DNA of 64,000 nt from Sycon ciliatum (taxonomy: Eukaryota; Porifera; Calcarea; Leucosolenida; Sycettidae). Under the pieces are notes generated by a model. That model made no database searches. It saw only the letters and a list, made by a program, of their open reading frames with translations, and was not told where the DNA came from. This document shows positions 24,901 through 34,077 of the stretch, one piece after another (the stretch's first letter is position 1; each line of letters begins with the position of its first letter). The position numbers were made by a program, and so were the translations under genes. The stretch covers positions 44,323,214 through 44,387,213 of the forward strand of contig NC_088643.1 of assembly GCF_964019385.1 (NCBI RefSeq). The letters run 5' to 3'.

Positions 24901-25783
24901 ACATGTCTCGGCCCAGCAGGGATGGACCATTCGATACAACACGTACAAGTACAGGTTGACAGTCACCCTCGATAGTGATAGGTAGTGACATCTCACCCAG
25001 ACATTCAATAGATTGACCAGTATAACCTTGCATTCGTATAGTAGATTTTTCCAGCCTTTCGCAATTTCCGTTTGCGTGCACAAAATCATTTTCACTCAAG
25101 ATCGTTACGGGACTCCCTGTATCTACTTCCATATTCACAGATGCCCCATTTACATCTACGTCAATTTTGAAAGGACCCACTTTCGAGTATGCATTTCCAT
25201 TCACGTAGTAAAGAGACAGAGGCACAGACACAGGTTCGATCTCACCGGTTTCTTGGTCGTCATATTCGGTCTGGACGAACTTCACGGCTCGGGCTTTTTT
25301 CTTCTTGCAAGCTCTCTCGATATGGCCAACGATCTTGCAGTACCTGCACTCAGTTTGTTTGAAGTAACAGTCGGCGGCTTTGTGACCAGGTTTGTCACAA
25401 CGGAAACATTTCTCGGCGTTGGTGCTGGCTGCTGACCTCATTCTCTCACTTCTCTGAGCGCTGTCTCCGGGGCGTCTCGACTTCACTGCATGCACTGTCG
25501 TTGCAGGTTCAAATCTTGCAGCATCCTTGTACGCTGTCTCGTACAACGTAGCTCTCTCCACTGTGGTGGCGTACGTGTCCGAATCCTCAGCCTTGCTGAG
25601 AATCTCCTTGGTCATGGCGTGTGAAACCAAACCCTTTACAAAATTGTCGCGCAAGGCGCGGTCCAGATGATCTCCGAACTTACAGTCAACAGCGAGCCCG
25701 TTCAGTCTAGCTGAAAATTCAACAATTCTCTCTCCCTCCTTCTGCTCTGCTTGATTGAATTGATGCGTCCGCAGCAACAGCAC
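21947..25783 (-). CDS. Gypsy gag C-terminus and pol polyprotein
   Basis: An open frame of 1,278 codons without internal stops. Visible in order: the end of gag with two CCHC zinc knuckles (CFRCDKPGHKAADC and CRYCKIVGHIERAC), an aspartic protease site (VDTGS, near residue 218), a reverse transcriptase with the YIDD box (near 505), an RNase H start (TDASGKGLGAVL, near 650), and an integrase with an HHCC zinc site (near 890-930) and the DDE residues in HLDFAGP, VSDNGSQ and NGLAERY. All key residues look present, so pol may still be functional. The N-terminal part of gag lies in another frame and is interrupted, so the element as a whole is not. Normal products would be a virus-like-particle protein and replication enzymes. 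Confidence 0.93.
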   Translation of the reverse strand: MLLLRTHQFNQAEQKEGERIVEFSARLNGLAVDCKFGDHLDRALRDNFVKGLVSHAMTKEILSKAEDSDTYATTVERATLYETAYKDAARFEPATTVHAVKSRRPGDSAQRSERMRSAASTNAEKCFRCDKPGHKAADCYFKQTECRYCKIVGHIERACKKKKARAVKFVQTEYDDQETGEIEPVSVPLSLYYVNGNAYSKVGPFKIDVDVNGASVNMEVDTGSPVTILSENDFVHANGNCERLEKSTIRMQGYTGQSIECLGEMSLPITIEGDCQPVLVRVVSNGPSLLGRDMLSRFKMPWHLFIEQEENRRQRGNHVRVQDLIERFPELFDTEEIGKLNTTQITLHVDESNPVFCKARPVPFSVKQRYEESLDALVKDGVLKKVDHAKWASPTVPVEKPNGKIRLCGDYSLTVNKHSDCEHYPLPTLEELREKLAGGCKFTKLDLSQAYHQLELDGGSRAFTTISTHRGLFEYTRLPFGINSAVSIFQRTIEHVLADLPGCMVYIDDILITGANENEHMANLERVLKRLQEVGLKLRPDKVRIMEDSVTYLGHRFSGSGMSPTSEKVSALRNAKPPAGVAELQSFIGSATYLSAYIPNFADIMAPLYTLLKKDVKWHWDQRENEAFRKVKEILTSDHVLANYYQERELILQTDASGKGLGAVLLQPDKRGVLRPIAFKSRILTKAEQNYSQIEREALAIVFGTNKFQQYLLGREFEIRTDHKPLLSILDPSKPVPTMLSNRLKKWRLSLIAYRFKITHIPGKSNHIADFLSRSPVEGVPTEAEMVTGHVLLISEEGIANADLVAQETKGDPLLGKVLTYTRKAWPVSVPTELLPYFTRRFELTVEGDVLLWNDRVVIPSSLQNVLLGDLHSEHMGIVRMKRVARKYLWWPNLDNQLEETGKMCDICQANARSPPKSCGTWTWPSGPWRRIHLDFAGPYLGKMFLVIIDAHTKFLDIVPMTHATTNGVIEALRHLFAIFGLPEHLVSDNGSQFTSESFQRFVRENGIHHTKTAPGHPATNGLAERYVGYFKEKMKLMTVDRCDETLNTKLCRFLLSHRTTPLANGKTPAELMFNRQPRTRYDVLRPSETKRSVERFEESLNEQPEFTNGQTVFVLNFGRHGSKWIPGIVLSTLSSYNYQVQVGDSVWKRHRNQIRPRALPASMFATDKGEQPPQLPDTRHASLNVNGSFSGQCRESTPANSSKESSQPANSSKESSLQVPTPQCAAQLTGSEQILTQDTLPETDQSSKSSSSGKSVAIAVRRSSRQSHPPGRLIASQ

Positions 25784-26130
25784 TCACAGGAGGTCGATAG
25801 AAAGTGGTCAGGATTTTGACAATGTCGTTGTACTTCTTGCTTCCAGGTTTGTTCGGAAGACACAAATTCTTTAAATTCGTATACTGTAAATCAACAAATT
25901 TTCGCCGGTGAAAAACTTTCGCCGATCTCCAAAAAACACTTTTCGCCGCCACTAAACTTTCGCCGTGGGCGTGCAAGAGTCCGAAAAAGTGATCGATGTT
26001 TCGTGTGCGCATGTACTACTAGTACTATAGTAGTACAAAGGTCTGCGTAGACCCTGTCTACTGTACGCTTTTTTTTTTACAGAGAGTCCGGCGGCATACC
26101 CGTGGCCAAGTCTCTGCTGCTCTTGTTCTG

Positions 26131-26144
26131 CCCCCCCCCCCCCC
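26131..26144. repeat. Poly-C run
   Basis: About 14-16 C in a row inside the gag MITE. One of a dozen or so long C or G homopolymers in this window. Confidence 0.9.
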
Positions 26145-26342
26145 GCTAACACCCGATATGGCTTTAGTGCAATTTCTTATTTGGGCGCTGCCAGGTGGAA
26201 TACACTTCCACCGGCTTGCCGCATGTCTAGTTCACCAGCTGAATTTCGCTCATCCATCAAATTATACCTAGGGTTCCCTGTAAAAAGGCGCTGACGCCTG
26301 TTGGGAATTCCCTAGTAAAAGAAGAATAAATAATAAAAATAA

Positions 26343-26740
26343 GGCCGAGTAAAAAAAATTACTAGATGATCGTCCTTTTTTTTGGAAAAATCGGGGAGGG
26401 CGGGAGGATTTTATTTTTATTTTTTTACTTTTTACCCTCTCATGCACACAGTGTACACAACAACATCAAGGTTTTTTTTCTCTTTTTTTCTTTTTTTTTC
26501 TTTTTTTCTTTTTCTTTCTTCAGCAGATCGATACTGACGTTGTGATATACTAGTAGTATGTGGTCCATATAGTAAAGAAAGTATTAAACAAAGCGTGCAC
26601 ATGTTTCCTGCATCCGCGATCGGTAAAAAACCAACGATTTCGGCAAAAACTCACGATTTAAAAAATAAAATATTTCTTGGGGCGCTGACAAAAACTGGGG
26701 CGGACGGGGACGATCATCTAGCTTTTTTTTTTACTTGGCC
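26343..26740. mobile_element. Second-level nested MITE (GGCC ends, TAA target)
   Basis: The ends GGCCGAGTAAAAAAAATTAC and its inverted counterpart (GTTTTTT-type run then TTACTTGGCC) share AGATGATCGTCC just inside. They are flanked by TAA on both sides. GG-starting ends with a 3-bp TWA duplication fit PIF/Harbinger-type MITEs. Confidence 0.8.
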
Positions 26741-27067
26741 TAATAATAATAATAAGAGTGACCCAAACTGACATTTGGTTCTGGTGACAAATTTTGGCCT
26801 GCGATTAATTTTGGCCGATTGACATCGACCGGCGAAATCCGCGAAATTAAATCGCCAGCGAAAATTTGTTGATTTACAGTACGCGCTGGCTGACAGCTGG
26901 GAGATGAGTACTGCAGCCTTTCTCTTATCCGCAGCATCCTTCTGTGCAGCATTTGCAGAGCTGGCCAACTGCCCAATGTCATTTGCGATAAAAAAGAACT
27001 CTAGACGTTCCGCATACTCCTCGAAATCTCCAGTATCAAATACTTCTAACTTTGCCTGTTTGGCCAT

Positions 27068-27088
27068 CCTTTTACTTCGTCGCCAAAT
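27068..27088 (-). other. Primer-binding site of the gypsy element
   Basis: Immediately inside the 5' LTR on the minus strand, TGGCGACGAAGTAAAAG starts two bases after the LTR end with the TGG expected for pairing with a tRNA 3' CCA. The tRNA species was not determined. Confidence 0.65.
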
Positions 27089-27260
27089 TGTTATGTACCA
27101 ACCATTGATCAAACATCATCAAGTCATTATTGTTATTCGAAAAAGCCTTGGAAGAAGACCAGACTAAAAAGGAACCAGAAGCTCTTGTGCGCATGCGCAA
27201 TACATAGATAGTGAAGTAGTGCAGAGTAGTAACATTAGTACTACAGAGAGAGACACCACA
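27089..27260 (-). repeat. 5' LTR of the gypsy element
   Basis: 172 bp from TGTTATGTACC to ACACCACA (plus-strand reading). By eye identical to the 3' LTR once its MITE is removed, implying a recent insertion. Confidence 0.93.
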
Positions 27261-27431
27261 GTACCCGTGCTACCCGGATAGAAATACCCGAACCCGTTAC
27301 CCGACCAACCCCCTACCCGTTGCAGCCCTATCGACAACTGTACATGTACTGCAAAAGCCCAAAGTTACAAAATGCCGTCTAAGAGACTGTTGCTGGGTTC
27401 CATTCTCTCCTTGTTCTATCTCACAATTCAG

Positions 27432-27908
27432 GTGGACGTGGCGGCATTGCTAAGGCCCGGCGGTGGTGCAAACAGCGTTCCACAGACCAAAGTCCACAAG
27501 ACACACAGCGCTCCCAAAGCCAATCACATTTATGACAAGCCCGAGGGTAGAGACGCTCCCGCTAATCAGCGTTCACGGCCCGACGTAGCTCTATCGTATG
27601 CCATATCCGGGCCACTCGACGATCGGATGCAGCCGCCAGCAAAACCACCCCATACGCGTCGCTCGGCTGGAGATATACAAATAGCCGATCTTGACGATAT
27701 TCTAAGATCTATTGAAGACAACACAGAGGATCTGAACAAGATTTCTGGCCAGACACTTACTACTCCCGGTGGTGCAGACGAGTCACCTTCAGACCAGCTA
27801 TTGCCTGAACTGCCCCACTTCTATGATCGACCCGGTCATATGGAAAAACCAAAGGGACGAGATCGCAGCCAATCTCTCAACCAACGACCGACCAAAGCTG
27901 GACATGAA
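27432..27908 (+). CDS. Ig-domain receptor, exon 6 (YDxP motifs)
   Basis: A 477-nt, phase 0-0 exon, acceptor TCACAATTCAG and donor GTAAGT, encoding residues 684-842. It joins exon 5 in frame across the gypsy-bearing intron. Two YDxP sites are visible: Y717 (NHIYDKPEG) and Y814 (HFYDRPGH). YDxP is the known consensus for Crk and Nck SH2 domains, as in the p130Cas substrate region. The rest is disordered except a short helical patch (IADLDDILRSIEDNTEDLN). An upstream ATG in the same frame (27372) would instead give a signal-like start, but the good acceptor and phase match favour an internal exon. Confidence 0.75.
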
Positions 27909-27989
27909 GTAAGTAGCATGCAGCCTCCAATTATTATTCTCGATGGGTTCAGTCTTTCTAGATCGACTAGTAGAATCTTTTTAAATGAT

Positions 27990-28840
27990 TAAACACCAAC
28001 CCTCACTTGCAGTTGTGTTGACTTGCAGTTTGCCCTGCCAGACTGAGGACTGAGTCCAGGCGCGTACGCAGGGGGGTTTCCCGTTGCCCGGAACCCCCCC
28101 AAATGTCCCAAACGAGCAACGTTTGTGGGCATTTTTTGGTAGGGCGCACGATCGATCTGGCAAGAATGCAAAACTTCAACAGATCGTAACTCAGTCAAAT
28201 CTCGCTCTAATCCAACGATCCAAATATCCAGGTCGAATAGAAAACTCTCAGCTGTCGGTTGAAACAATTTGCGACTTCCTGCGAGCAATGTGTCTTGAGA
28301 TAAATCATTCGTAAGTTGAGCCGCGATCTCGCAATTTCAAAAGCGCGCAGTGCGACTTGAGTACCGAGAATTTGAGACTTTTCGTCATGCTGACATGCTG
28401 AGAATTTGCAGGGGCTTCATTTGTGATATTTTCAAGAGTACACAACAAAAAATCGAAACTCTGCGATCAAGAAAAACGAAATCGCTGGAGCAGGACGCGT
28501 TTGGGCCTTTGGGGCATTTTTTCGCACCGTCACTGCACTCTACCGATATAGCCTACTGGTATAGCGCTGGATATGTACATGACTGTACATGTATAGACTG
28601 TACATGTATACAGTACTGTGTCCTGGCTATCATGGTCGACCTCATTCTCTCCTGGGTACCTTTCCACTTCCAGGAAGCCCAAGATATTGAAGATTGAGTG
28701 AGCAGAACTGAAGTTATGATCCAAAGAACGCGAAAAATGCATGATTTTGAAAAATTCCTAGGGCTCTTTAGAAAGGATTAAAACGAGTCATTGTTTGGGA
28801 TTCGGTTGGAAACCCCCCTAGGGGTGACCCTGCGTACGCG
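27990..28840. mobile_element. Probable repeat with inverted ends in the last receptor intron
   Basis: CCAGGCGCGTACGCAGGGGGGTTTCC near 28055 and its inverted counterpart GGAAACCCCCCTAGGGGTGACCCTGCGTACGCGCCTGG near 28809-28844 bracket about 790 bp. The ends resemble those of a common animal repeat type, with GCGTACGC at the tip. No ORF and no clear target duplication. Confidence 0.6.
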
Positions 28841-28978
28841 CCTGGGGTCTCATGCACTTTGATAATAGTGTACTTCGAACATGATCAGGCTCAAAGAGTT
28901 TGCTATTTTGAGCTTCAACTGTTACAATTTTCTGCTCCAGCTATACTTACTGTCTATGCTCTGTCTCTCTTTCTTCCT

Positions 28979-29312
<334 letters not shown>

Positions 29313-29320
29313 TCTCCTAG

Positions 29321-29620
29321 CCTCTTGTGGAATATACATCATTGGAGTTCACACGCAAGAACAAGGGCGACCAGAAGGACGTCAAGCCGGTTGGACCAAC
29401 AGTCTACGCGCTTGTGGACCCAAAGGCCACCAGTGCAGATCCATCGACCAAGGCGCCACCCAGACCCAAATCACCAAGTGATGACTACGAGCCCGTGGAA
29501 GCGCCTCGCCTGGTACCACACTCATTCAAGGCACAAAAGCCAAAGGAGCAATTTCAAGCACAGCAACAGCAGCAAAAGCGTTTTAAAAAGCCGGTCTTTC
29601 AGAAAAGTCTCAAGTGGTGA
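29321..29620 (+). CDS. Ig-domain receptor, exon 7 (ITIM, ITSM, C-terminus)
   Basis: Terminal exon, phase 0, residues 843-941, stop TGA at 29618-29620. It carries three tyrosine sites in a compact block: Y847 in VEYTSL (ITIM consensus V/I/L/S-x-Y-x-x-L/V/I), Y871 in TVYALV (ITSM consensus T-x-Y-x-x-V/I) and Y898 in DDYEPV. An ITIM followed about two dozen residues later by an ITSM is the arrangement used by PD-1 and related vertebrate inhibitory receptors to recruit SH2 phosphatases. The C-terminus is basic with a short Gln run. Whether these sites are used is unknown. Confidence 0.78.
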   Translation, partial: PLVEYTSLEFTRKNKGDQKDVKPVGPTVYALVDPKATSADPSTKAPPRPKSPSDDYEPVEAPRLVPHSFKAQKPKEQFQAQQQQQKRFKKPVFQKSLKW

Positions 29621-30705
29621 TAGATGATGAAAGAAACAAATAAGGACGACTGTGATTATTTTTCAATTTTCGGCTTTAGCCCAGTTATGATAATTTTAGA
29701 TTGAAAACAGCCAGGACTGTGACTTAGATTTGTTATTACCCTTGCTGTACAAACCCGAGACCTCGCTGTGCAAACCTGACACAGCTCGCTGATTTCAAAA
29801 CAATTCTGGAAATATTCAACTGATATCTGACAAATTTATAGAGCTCCTTTTTTTATTAACGATTTCGTATGTATGGAAAGCAGCTGCAGAAATTCTAGTA
29901 GCATTTGAACAATAGCAAAATTATCCACATCATTTGCATGGTATACCCTTTGTCACTGTTGTACATAATCAACACATGTCAAGAATATTAGATTATACAA
30001 GTAGTGATCTCTTTTGAACTCACCAATATCATGTTCCCTCTTGCCAAAGTAGCTGCGCAGAAAGGCTGCTAGAGCCCCATGGCCATGGTGTTGCTGGGAA
30101 TCGAAAGCATCTTACAGCGACCCTGTATTGGTCATGAGTCGAGACCACACAGTTGGGATAACTTGTTTGTCCAGAAGAAGAACAACAAAGGTCAAATATT
30201 CACTTTTAAAATATTAATCAAAGGGTTATCAAATTCGCCGCAGTTGCTATGGAATCAAAGGCTGCGTGCTACGTGGTGTGGACGTACTATTAAATCTTGC
30301 CAGCTGTGCATTCCATTACAATATTTGAGGTTGCGGCTGCAAATTGTATAATGTATACTGACATTCGCATAAGCAAGCATGTACACATCTCTTTAGTGCA
30401 AATAATAGTTGAAACAGAGTAGTGATATTCAAAAGTTCTTTGTATTTGTGGTGTGGGGAAAAAGCATGTTGGTTTGGCAAATGCGGGGAAATTGTAGAAA
30501 ATAATTATACTGCAGGCTGCAATCATCTGTAAAATCATATGACATGGATATCATGGAAAAGCACTTGCATGGCGATGTACACACCGTGTAGGATTACAGG
30601 AAGCTGTGTTTGGAAGATGTGCACAGCCGTACTGTTAATACAAAGTCAAGATAGTAGTGTGTACTATACAAATATGGTCAGCAGGCAGAAGGCAACACCT
30701 CAGCC
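29621..30705. other. Convergent 3' regions of two genes
   Basis: Lies between the stop of the plus-strand receptor and the stop of the minus-strand kinase. It presumably contains both 3'UTRs. AT-rich, with no exon or repeat that I can support. Confidence 0.5.
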
Positions 30706-31067
30706 TCAGGATGAGTTGAGGCTCCACGGGCTAGCAGGCTCCTGATCTGCAGAAGCCTGTCGGTACAAGCTTGGTGGCTCCTTGCTCTTCAGGTCGCTCG
30801 GGAACGGGGACTTCCGCGGTGTGCTTGATTGCGAGCTGCTAACTTTGACCAGCGACCTTGCCCGGTCATGCAGTCCCCACAGTGCTGAGTGCATTTCGGC
30901 CACTGAGGGACGACGGTACATGTCAAACTCAATGAAGCGCTGCTGTAGGGTCTGCAGATCAGCGGCTAGCGCCTGAAGAGACTCCAGTGCGTACTCGGGC
31001 GGATAGTAGAGTCTGGAGATGTCCAGTCGCGGTATGCCCGCCATACTGTAGCCACGCTGGTCTAGCT
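30706..31067 (-). CDS. PINK1-like kinase, last exon (C-lobe end and C-terminus)
   Basis: Terminal exon of the minus-strand kinase gene, phase 1 in, stop at 30706. It encodes the end of the C-lobe, with the conserved Arg motif YRRPSVAEMHSALWGLHD, close to the RPS...LSLWG ending of PINK1. A Ser/Pro-rich C-terminal tail of about 40 residues follows (SSSQSSTPRKSPFP), which looks disordered. Confidence 0.78.
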
Positions 31068-31821
31068 CTACAAGCACAGCACAGAGCACACAAACCCGCG
31101 AACGCACGCACGCATGCACAACAAACTCGGTCATATATACTACTCAAAATGGAGTGGGAATTAAAAGTTCCACAGCGAGAAGAGGAGGAACTCCCATTGC
31201 AACTCAACACGTCACACTCTGCACGATCATCAGGGATGGGCCGGGGGAGGAGGGAGAAATCAGAGTTGCAGCGGAATTTCCCACTCTCCTTGCTGTGTGC
31301 CTGAGCTGTCTTGGGATGTAGGGCAAGACTATCAGAGCAGTGACATACTAAACTGCTTATGAACTACAAATTAAAGCAGTATTGTCAACAAAGAGCGTAC
31401 ATTAGGTACCCACACACATGCAATCCCACCTCTTCCATCTCTATTTCTCTGTGCTAAAAATGGGATATCTAATCCCTGAGATCAACTAATATCTACATGT
31501 ATCCTCCAAATACAATATCTAGGTACATATAGATACTTTGTGTAGGAAGCGACTGCAGTCAGCTGGAAGCCGGATTTGGTCGATTTCATTGGCGTCGATC
31601 CACCGCACAGAATATTATAAAAAGGATGCATCATGGAGCCTACAACATATGGCGCCAATAACAGTTCTCTACAAGTGACAACACTGCGGAGCAAAGACCC
31701 CAAGGGAGAGAGACAGAGACAAACGGACAGACACGTGGACACAAAAGCATATTGAAAGAGGGAGGGAGAGGAAGGATGCATTGACACCCTACCACGTGCA
31801 ATACTGCGCCCAGCGACTTAC

Positions 31822-31923
31822 TCTTGAACGGTGATACATCGTGCAGCATCTCAAAGATCATGACTCCCAATTCAAACACAGGCTGCTTGCTGTAGTCACA
31901 GTAGGCATCAGTACCGTCGTACT
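31822..31923 (-). CDS. PINK1-like kinase, exon with subdomain IX
   Basis: 102 nt, phase 1-1, acceptor GTTATGCAG, donor GTAAGT. It encodes DYSKQPVFELGVMIFEMLHD, the kinase subdomain IX helix. The DYSK-x-x-x-x-x-x-G pattern resembles PINK1 more than ordinary kinases, which have D-x-W-S-x-G here. Confidence 0.82.
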
Positions 31924-32261
31924 CTGCATAACAACACAGCACCACATGACTCAGCATGTATAGCTGTCCTTGTATTCACGCCTGCACGTACATAGCTACA
32001 TGGATAGAGTTTAGCTATGCACATTGAGAATGTAACATGTTAAAAGAGCGGGGAGGGAGGGGAGGGGGGGGGGGAGTGGGGATGACAGACGAGCAAGCAG
32101 CCAGACATTGAGTAGACCATGTACAGACATCACAGTAGAAGATGAGCATTAGAACATACTACCAGTGGTGGACGTAGAGCGTGGACGCAACACAACCCAA
32201 GGCTGATAACAGAATGACTGCGAAATGCTTCTCAGTCCATGGCTAACCTCTCTCCTCCTCC

Positions 32262-32278
32262 CCCCCCCCCCCCCCCCC
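32262..32278. repeat. Poly-C run beside a kinase exon
   Basis: About 17 C, some 50 bases downstream (in transcript sense) of the DFG exon donor. On the transcript it is a G run close to a 5' splice site. Confidence 0.9.
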
Positions 32279-32325
32279 GTAAAAAGGAAAATCATAGAAA
32301 AGTGGCATATCACGGCGAGACTTAC

Positions 32326-32443
32326 CAGCATTCAACACTTCTGGTGCCAGGTGAGCAGGATTTCCTCCTTTCGGCATGTTTGGGAACATCTTCATCTTCA
32401 TGCTTGCATCGTCCAGCCGCACAGCACAGCCAAAGTCGCACAC
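32326..32443 (-). CDS. PINK1-like kinase, DFG and APE exon
   Basis: 118 nt, phase 0 in and 1 out. It encodes the DFG motif (VCDFGCAVRL) and the activation segment ending in GGNPAHLAPEVLNA. The GGN..(M/L)APE arrangement and the FGC after DFG are PINK1-like. Confidence 0.85.
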
Positions 32444-32829
32444 CTAAAAAAAACAGTACCAGTATCGTCGGGAACAGTTTGCTCTCCGCCAACAAATTCG
32501 CTTGAAATCTCCTCCACGACCATGCCGAAATTGTGAATCAAGCCTCAAAGTGGTGATGAAAATGCTTCACTGAAGACCAGAAGATATGGGAGATATTGTA
32601 TGTGAGCAAGAAACTTCAGGCAAAGCGTGCTCACTTCATCAGAAAACCATCAGCCCATTCATGGAGATGGCAATACTCAAGCTCCTCTGCTGCATTCACA
32701 ACCTGTTGTCCACTGTTCTATCCAGCACAAAGATAGAGTACTGTGTGTTGCATGAGGCACAGGTTATTTCCATCTATCAGGCTATATGCCATCAAGATGA
32801 AAGATGATTCAGCCTACCAGGTACCACTA

Positions 32830-33017
32830 CAGTCAGACCTCGCTTATCCGGTCCTCTTTTATCCGGATCCCTCGCCATCCGGAAGAACATCGTTGGTTAC
32901 CGATTTACAGCATATACCATGCATACATACAGTATGTGTGTTCGATTATCCGGTTCCCTCGCCTATCCGGACATTTTTGTGGAAAACGGATGCGTGCGGT
33001 TAGGCGAGGTCTGACTG
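32830..33017. mobile_element. Pogo/Tigger-like MITE
   Basis: Ends CAGTCAGACCTCGCTTATCC and, at the right, GGCGAGGTCTGACTG, flanked by TA on both sides. 188 bp. The terminal motif is the one typical of pogo/Tigger Tc1-mariner elements. Confidence 0.88.
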
Positions 33018-33046
33018 TACTAATAGTTTGACCACATCACGTAACA

Positions 33047-33112
33047 GAGTGTATTCACATAACAAAGTGTATTCACATAACAGAGTGTATTCACATAACA
33101 GAGTGTATTCAT
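33047..33112. repeat. 18-19 bp tandem repeat
   Basis: About four copies of AGAGTGTATTCACATAAC in a kinase intron. Confidence 0.9.
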
Positions 33113-33168
33113 TATCATGGCATAGTAAGTTACAGGTCACTTCCATTCACCGGCATAAGGGCACATAC

Positions 33169-33294
33169 CTTGATTTGACCCCTATCTGTGACAAGTATGT
33201 TGTTGAGCTTCATGTCGCGGTGTACCACATTGTTGATGGCAAGGAAGTGCAGCGCATCGGCAACCTGATATGCCCAGTCAATCATGTCCATCAC
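33169..33294 (-). CDS. PINK1-like kinase, catalytic loop exon
   Basis: 126 nt, phase 0-0. It encodes the helix before the catalytic loop and the loop itself, VVHRDMKLNNILV, with the catalytic Asp (residue 834 of the modelled fragment) and the metal-binding Asn. All residues needed for phosphotransfer are present. Confidence 0.88.
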
Positions 33295-33454
33295 CTGTGT
33301 ACAATGCAAGCAATCCACACATGATTCTAAGCAGGCTAGACATGGCTTTGTGTGCTATTGTGAAATGCAGTGACATGGGGAAATCCCGGCAATCTCCACA
33401 CAGAGCAAGCCGTGTGCGCAAAGGCTGACCTCGAGCAGATAGGTATGAGATTTC

Positions 33455-33824
33455 GTGATTTGTTTGTGTTCTAGAGTAGGAGAAGCTATCTATGCAGACG
33501 TCACCAGTGGACATCTTGGAGCAATCAACAGAGTGCGACAGCATACAAGTGACAAGACGAATACCGAGGCTCATATCCACTACAACGTACGATATGGAAG
33601 CACATTTGATATTCACTGGTTTGAGGGAAAGACATTAAACGGGAAAAGTCTGAAGAAAAAATTGACTGTTACCACCACATTCGATCAAACACACAACGAC
33701 TTTGACAATGGAAACACATGGCACATTCCCGTTACCTATATGCACATCACCGCTGTCTTTCGCGGATTATTCACAGAACCTTCTGACGACCCGGCTCAAT
33801 CTTACCAACATAATTACAATGGTA
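33455..33824 (+). CDS. Unidentified plus-strand open frame in a kinase intron
   Basis: An open frame of about 120 codons with non-repetitive, protein-like composition (for example TFDIHWFEGKTLNGKSLKKK and TWHIPVTYMHITAVFRG) lies antisense to the kinase. A possible acceptor (GTGTTCTAG) precedes it. The MITE at 33825 cuts it at the 3' end. It might be a fragment of a retrocopy or of a mobile element. No family recognised and no start codon context to support an intact gene. Confidence 0.3.
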
Positions 33825-34077
33825 CAGTCCATTTCAAAACTATAGACGCGTACCTAGGCAAAAACCGTTATGCCAGCATCTATACCACATAAAATCTGTG
33901 ATCACTTTGTGCATAATTTTTTCCAAATTGGGCGTCTGTTATCCAATCGTTTAGAAACTATATGAGAGTAATTGTGGAGCGGTCCTGAGCAATATTCCGA
34001 AAACTATTCTCAAAAAGTTCCAGCCAAATTTGAAATATTTCGAAAACCCTACGCGTCTATAGTTTTGAAATGCACTG
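33825..34077. mobile_element. MITE, CAGTSCATTTCAAAACTATAG family, copy 1
   Basis: Ends CAGTCCATTTCAAAACTATA and, at the right, TATAGTTTTGAAATGCACTG, flanked by TA. 253 bp. A second copy in opposite orientation is at 38681-38934. Confidence 0.92.

Larger units (their letters stand above)
25884..26879. mobile_element. MITE inserted in gypsy gag, 996 bp
   Basis: Inverted ends CTGTAAATCAACAAATTTTC at both sides, flanked by TA. The gag codons on either side read straight through if the element plus one TA is removed, which confirms the borders. Beyond the ends it contains short TTTCGCC-type motifs and another inserted element at 26343-26740. No coding capacity. Confidence 0.9.
25784..27075 (-). 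pseudogene. Gypsy gag N-terminus, broken
   Basis: The gag start lies just after the primer-binding site (near 27070, MAKQAKLEVFDTGDFEEYAE). It is interrupted by the MITE at 25884-26879. Beyond the MITE the gag frame resumes, and its two parts agree with a precise TA-type insertion. It then runs out of frame with the downstream 1,278-codon frame around 25770-25800, a one-base shift. Gag is therefore disrupted twice. Whether the shift is a mutation or an assembly error cannot be told from one copy. Confidence 0.8.
21095..27260 (-). mobile_element. Ty3/gypsy LTR retrotransposon with nested MITEs
   Basis: A complete element bounded by LTRs, inserted in an intron of the Ig receptor gene and oriented against it. 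The flanks carry a 5-bp target duplication, GTACC (21090-21094 and 27261-27265). Seen in order on the minus strand: 5' LTR, primer-binding site, gag, a long pol frame with protease, reverse transcriptase, RNase H and integrase, a purine tract and the 3' LTR. Integrase lies last, as in Ty3/gypsy and not Ty1/copia. Three MITEs have inserted into it: one in the 3' LTR, one in gag, and one inside the gag MITE. Confidence 0.95.

Noticed and set aside
27372..27431. ATG at 27372 with a hydrophobic start as a separate secreted protein
   Set aside because: The hydrophobic stretch is the pyrimidine-rich intron end before the acceptor at 27431. Phase agreement with exons 5 and 7 supports an internal exon instead.
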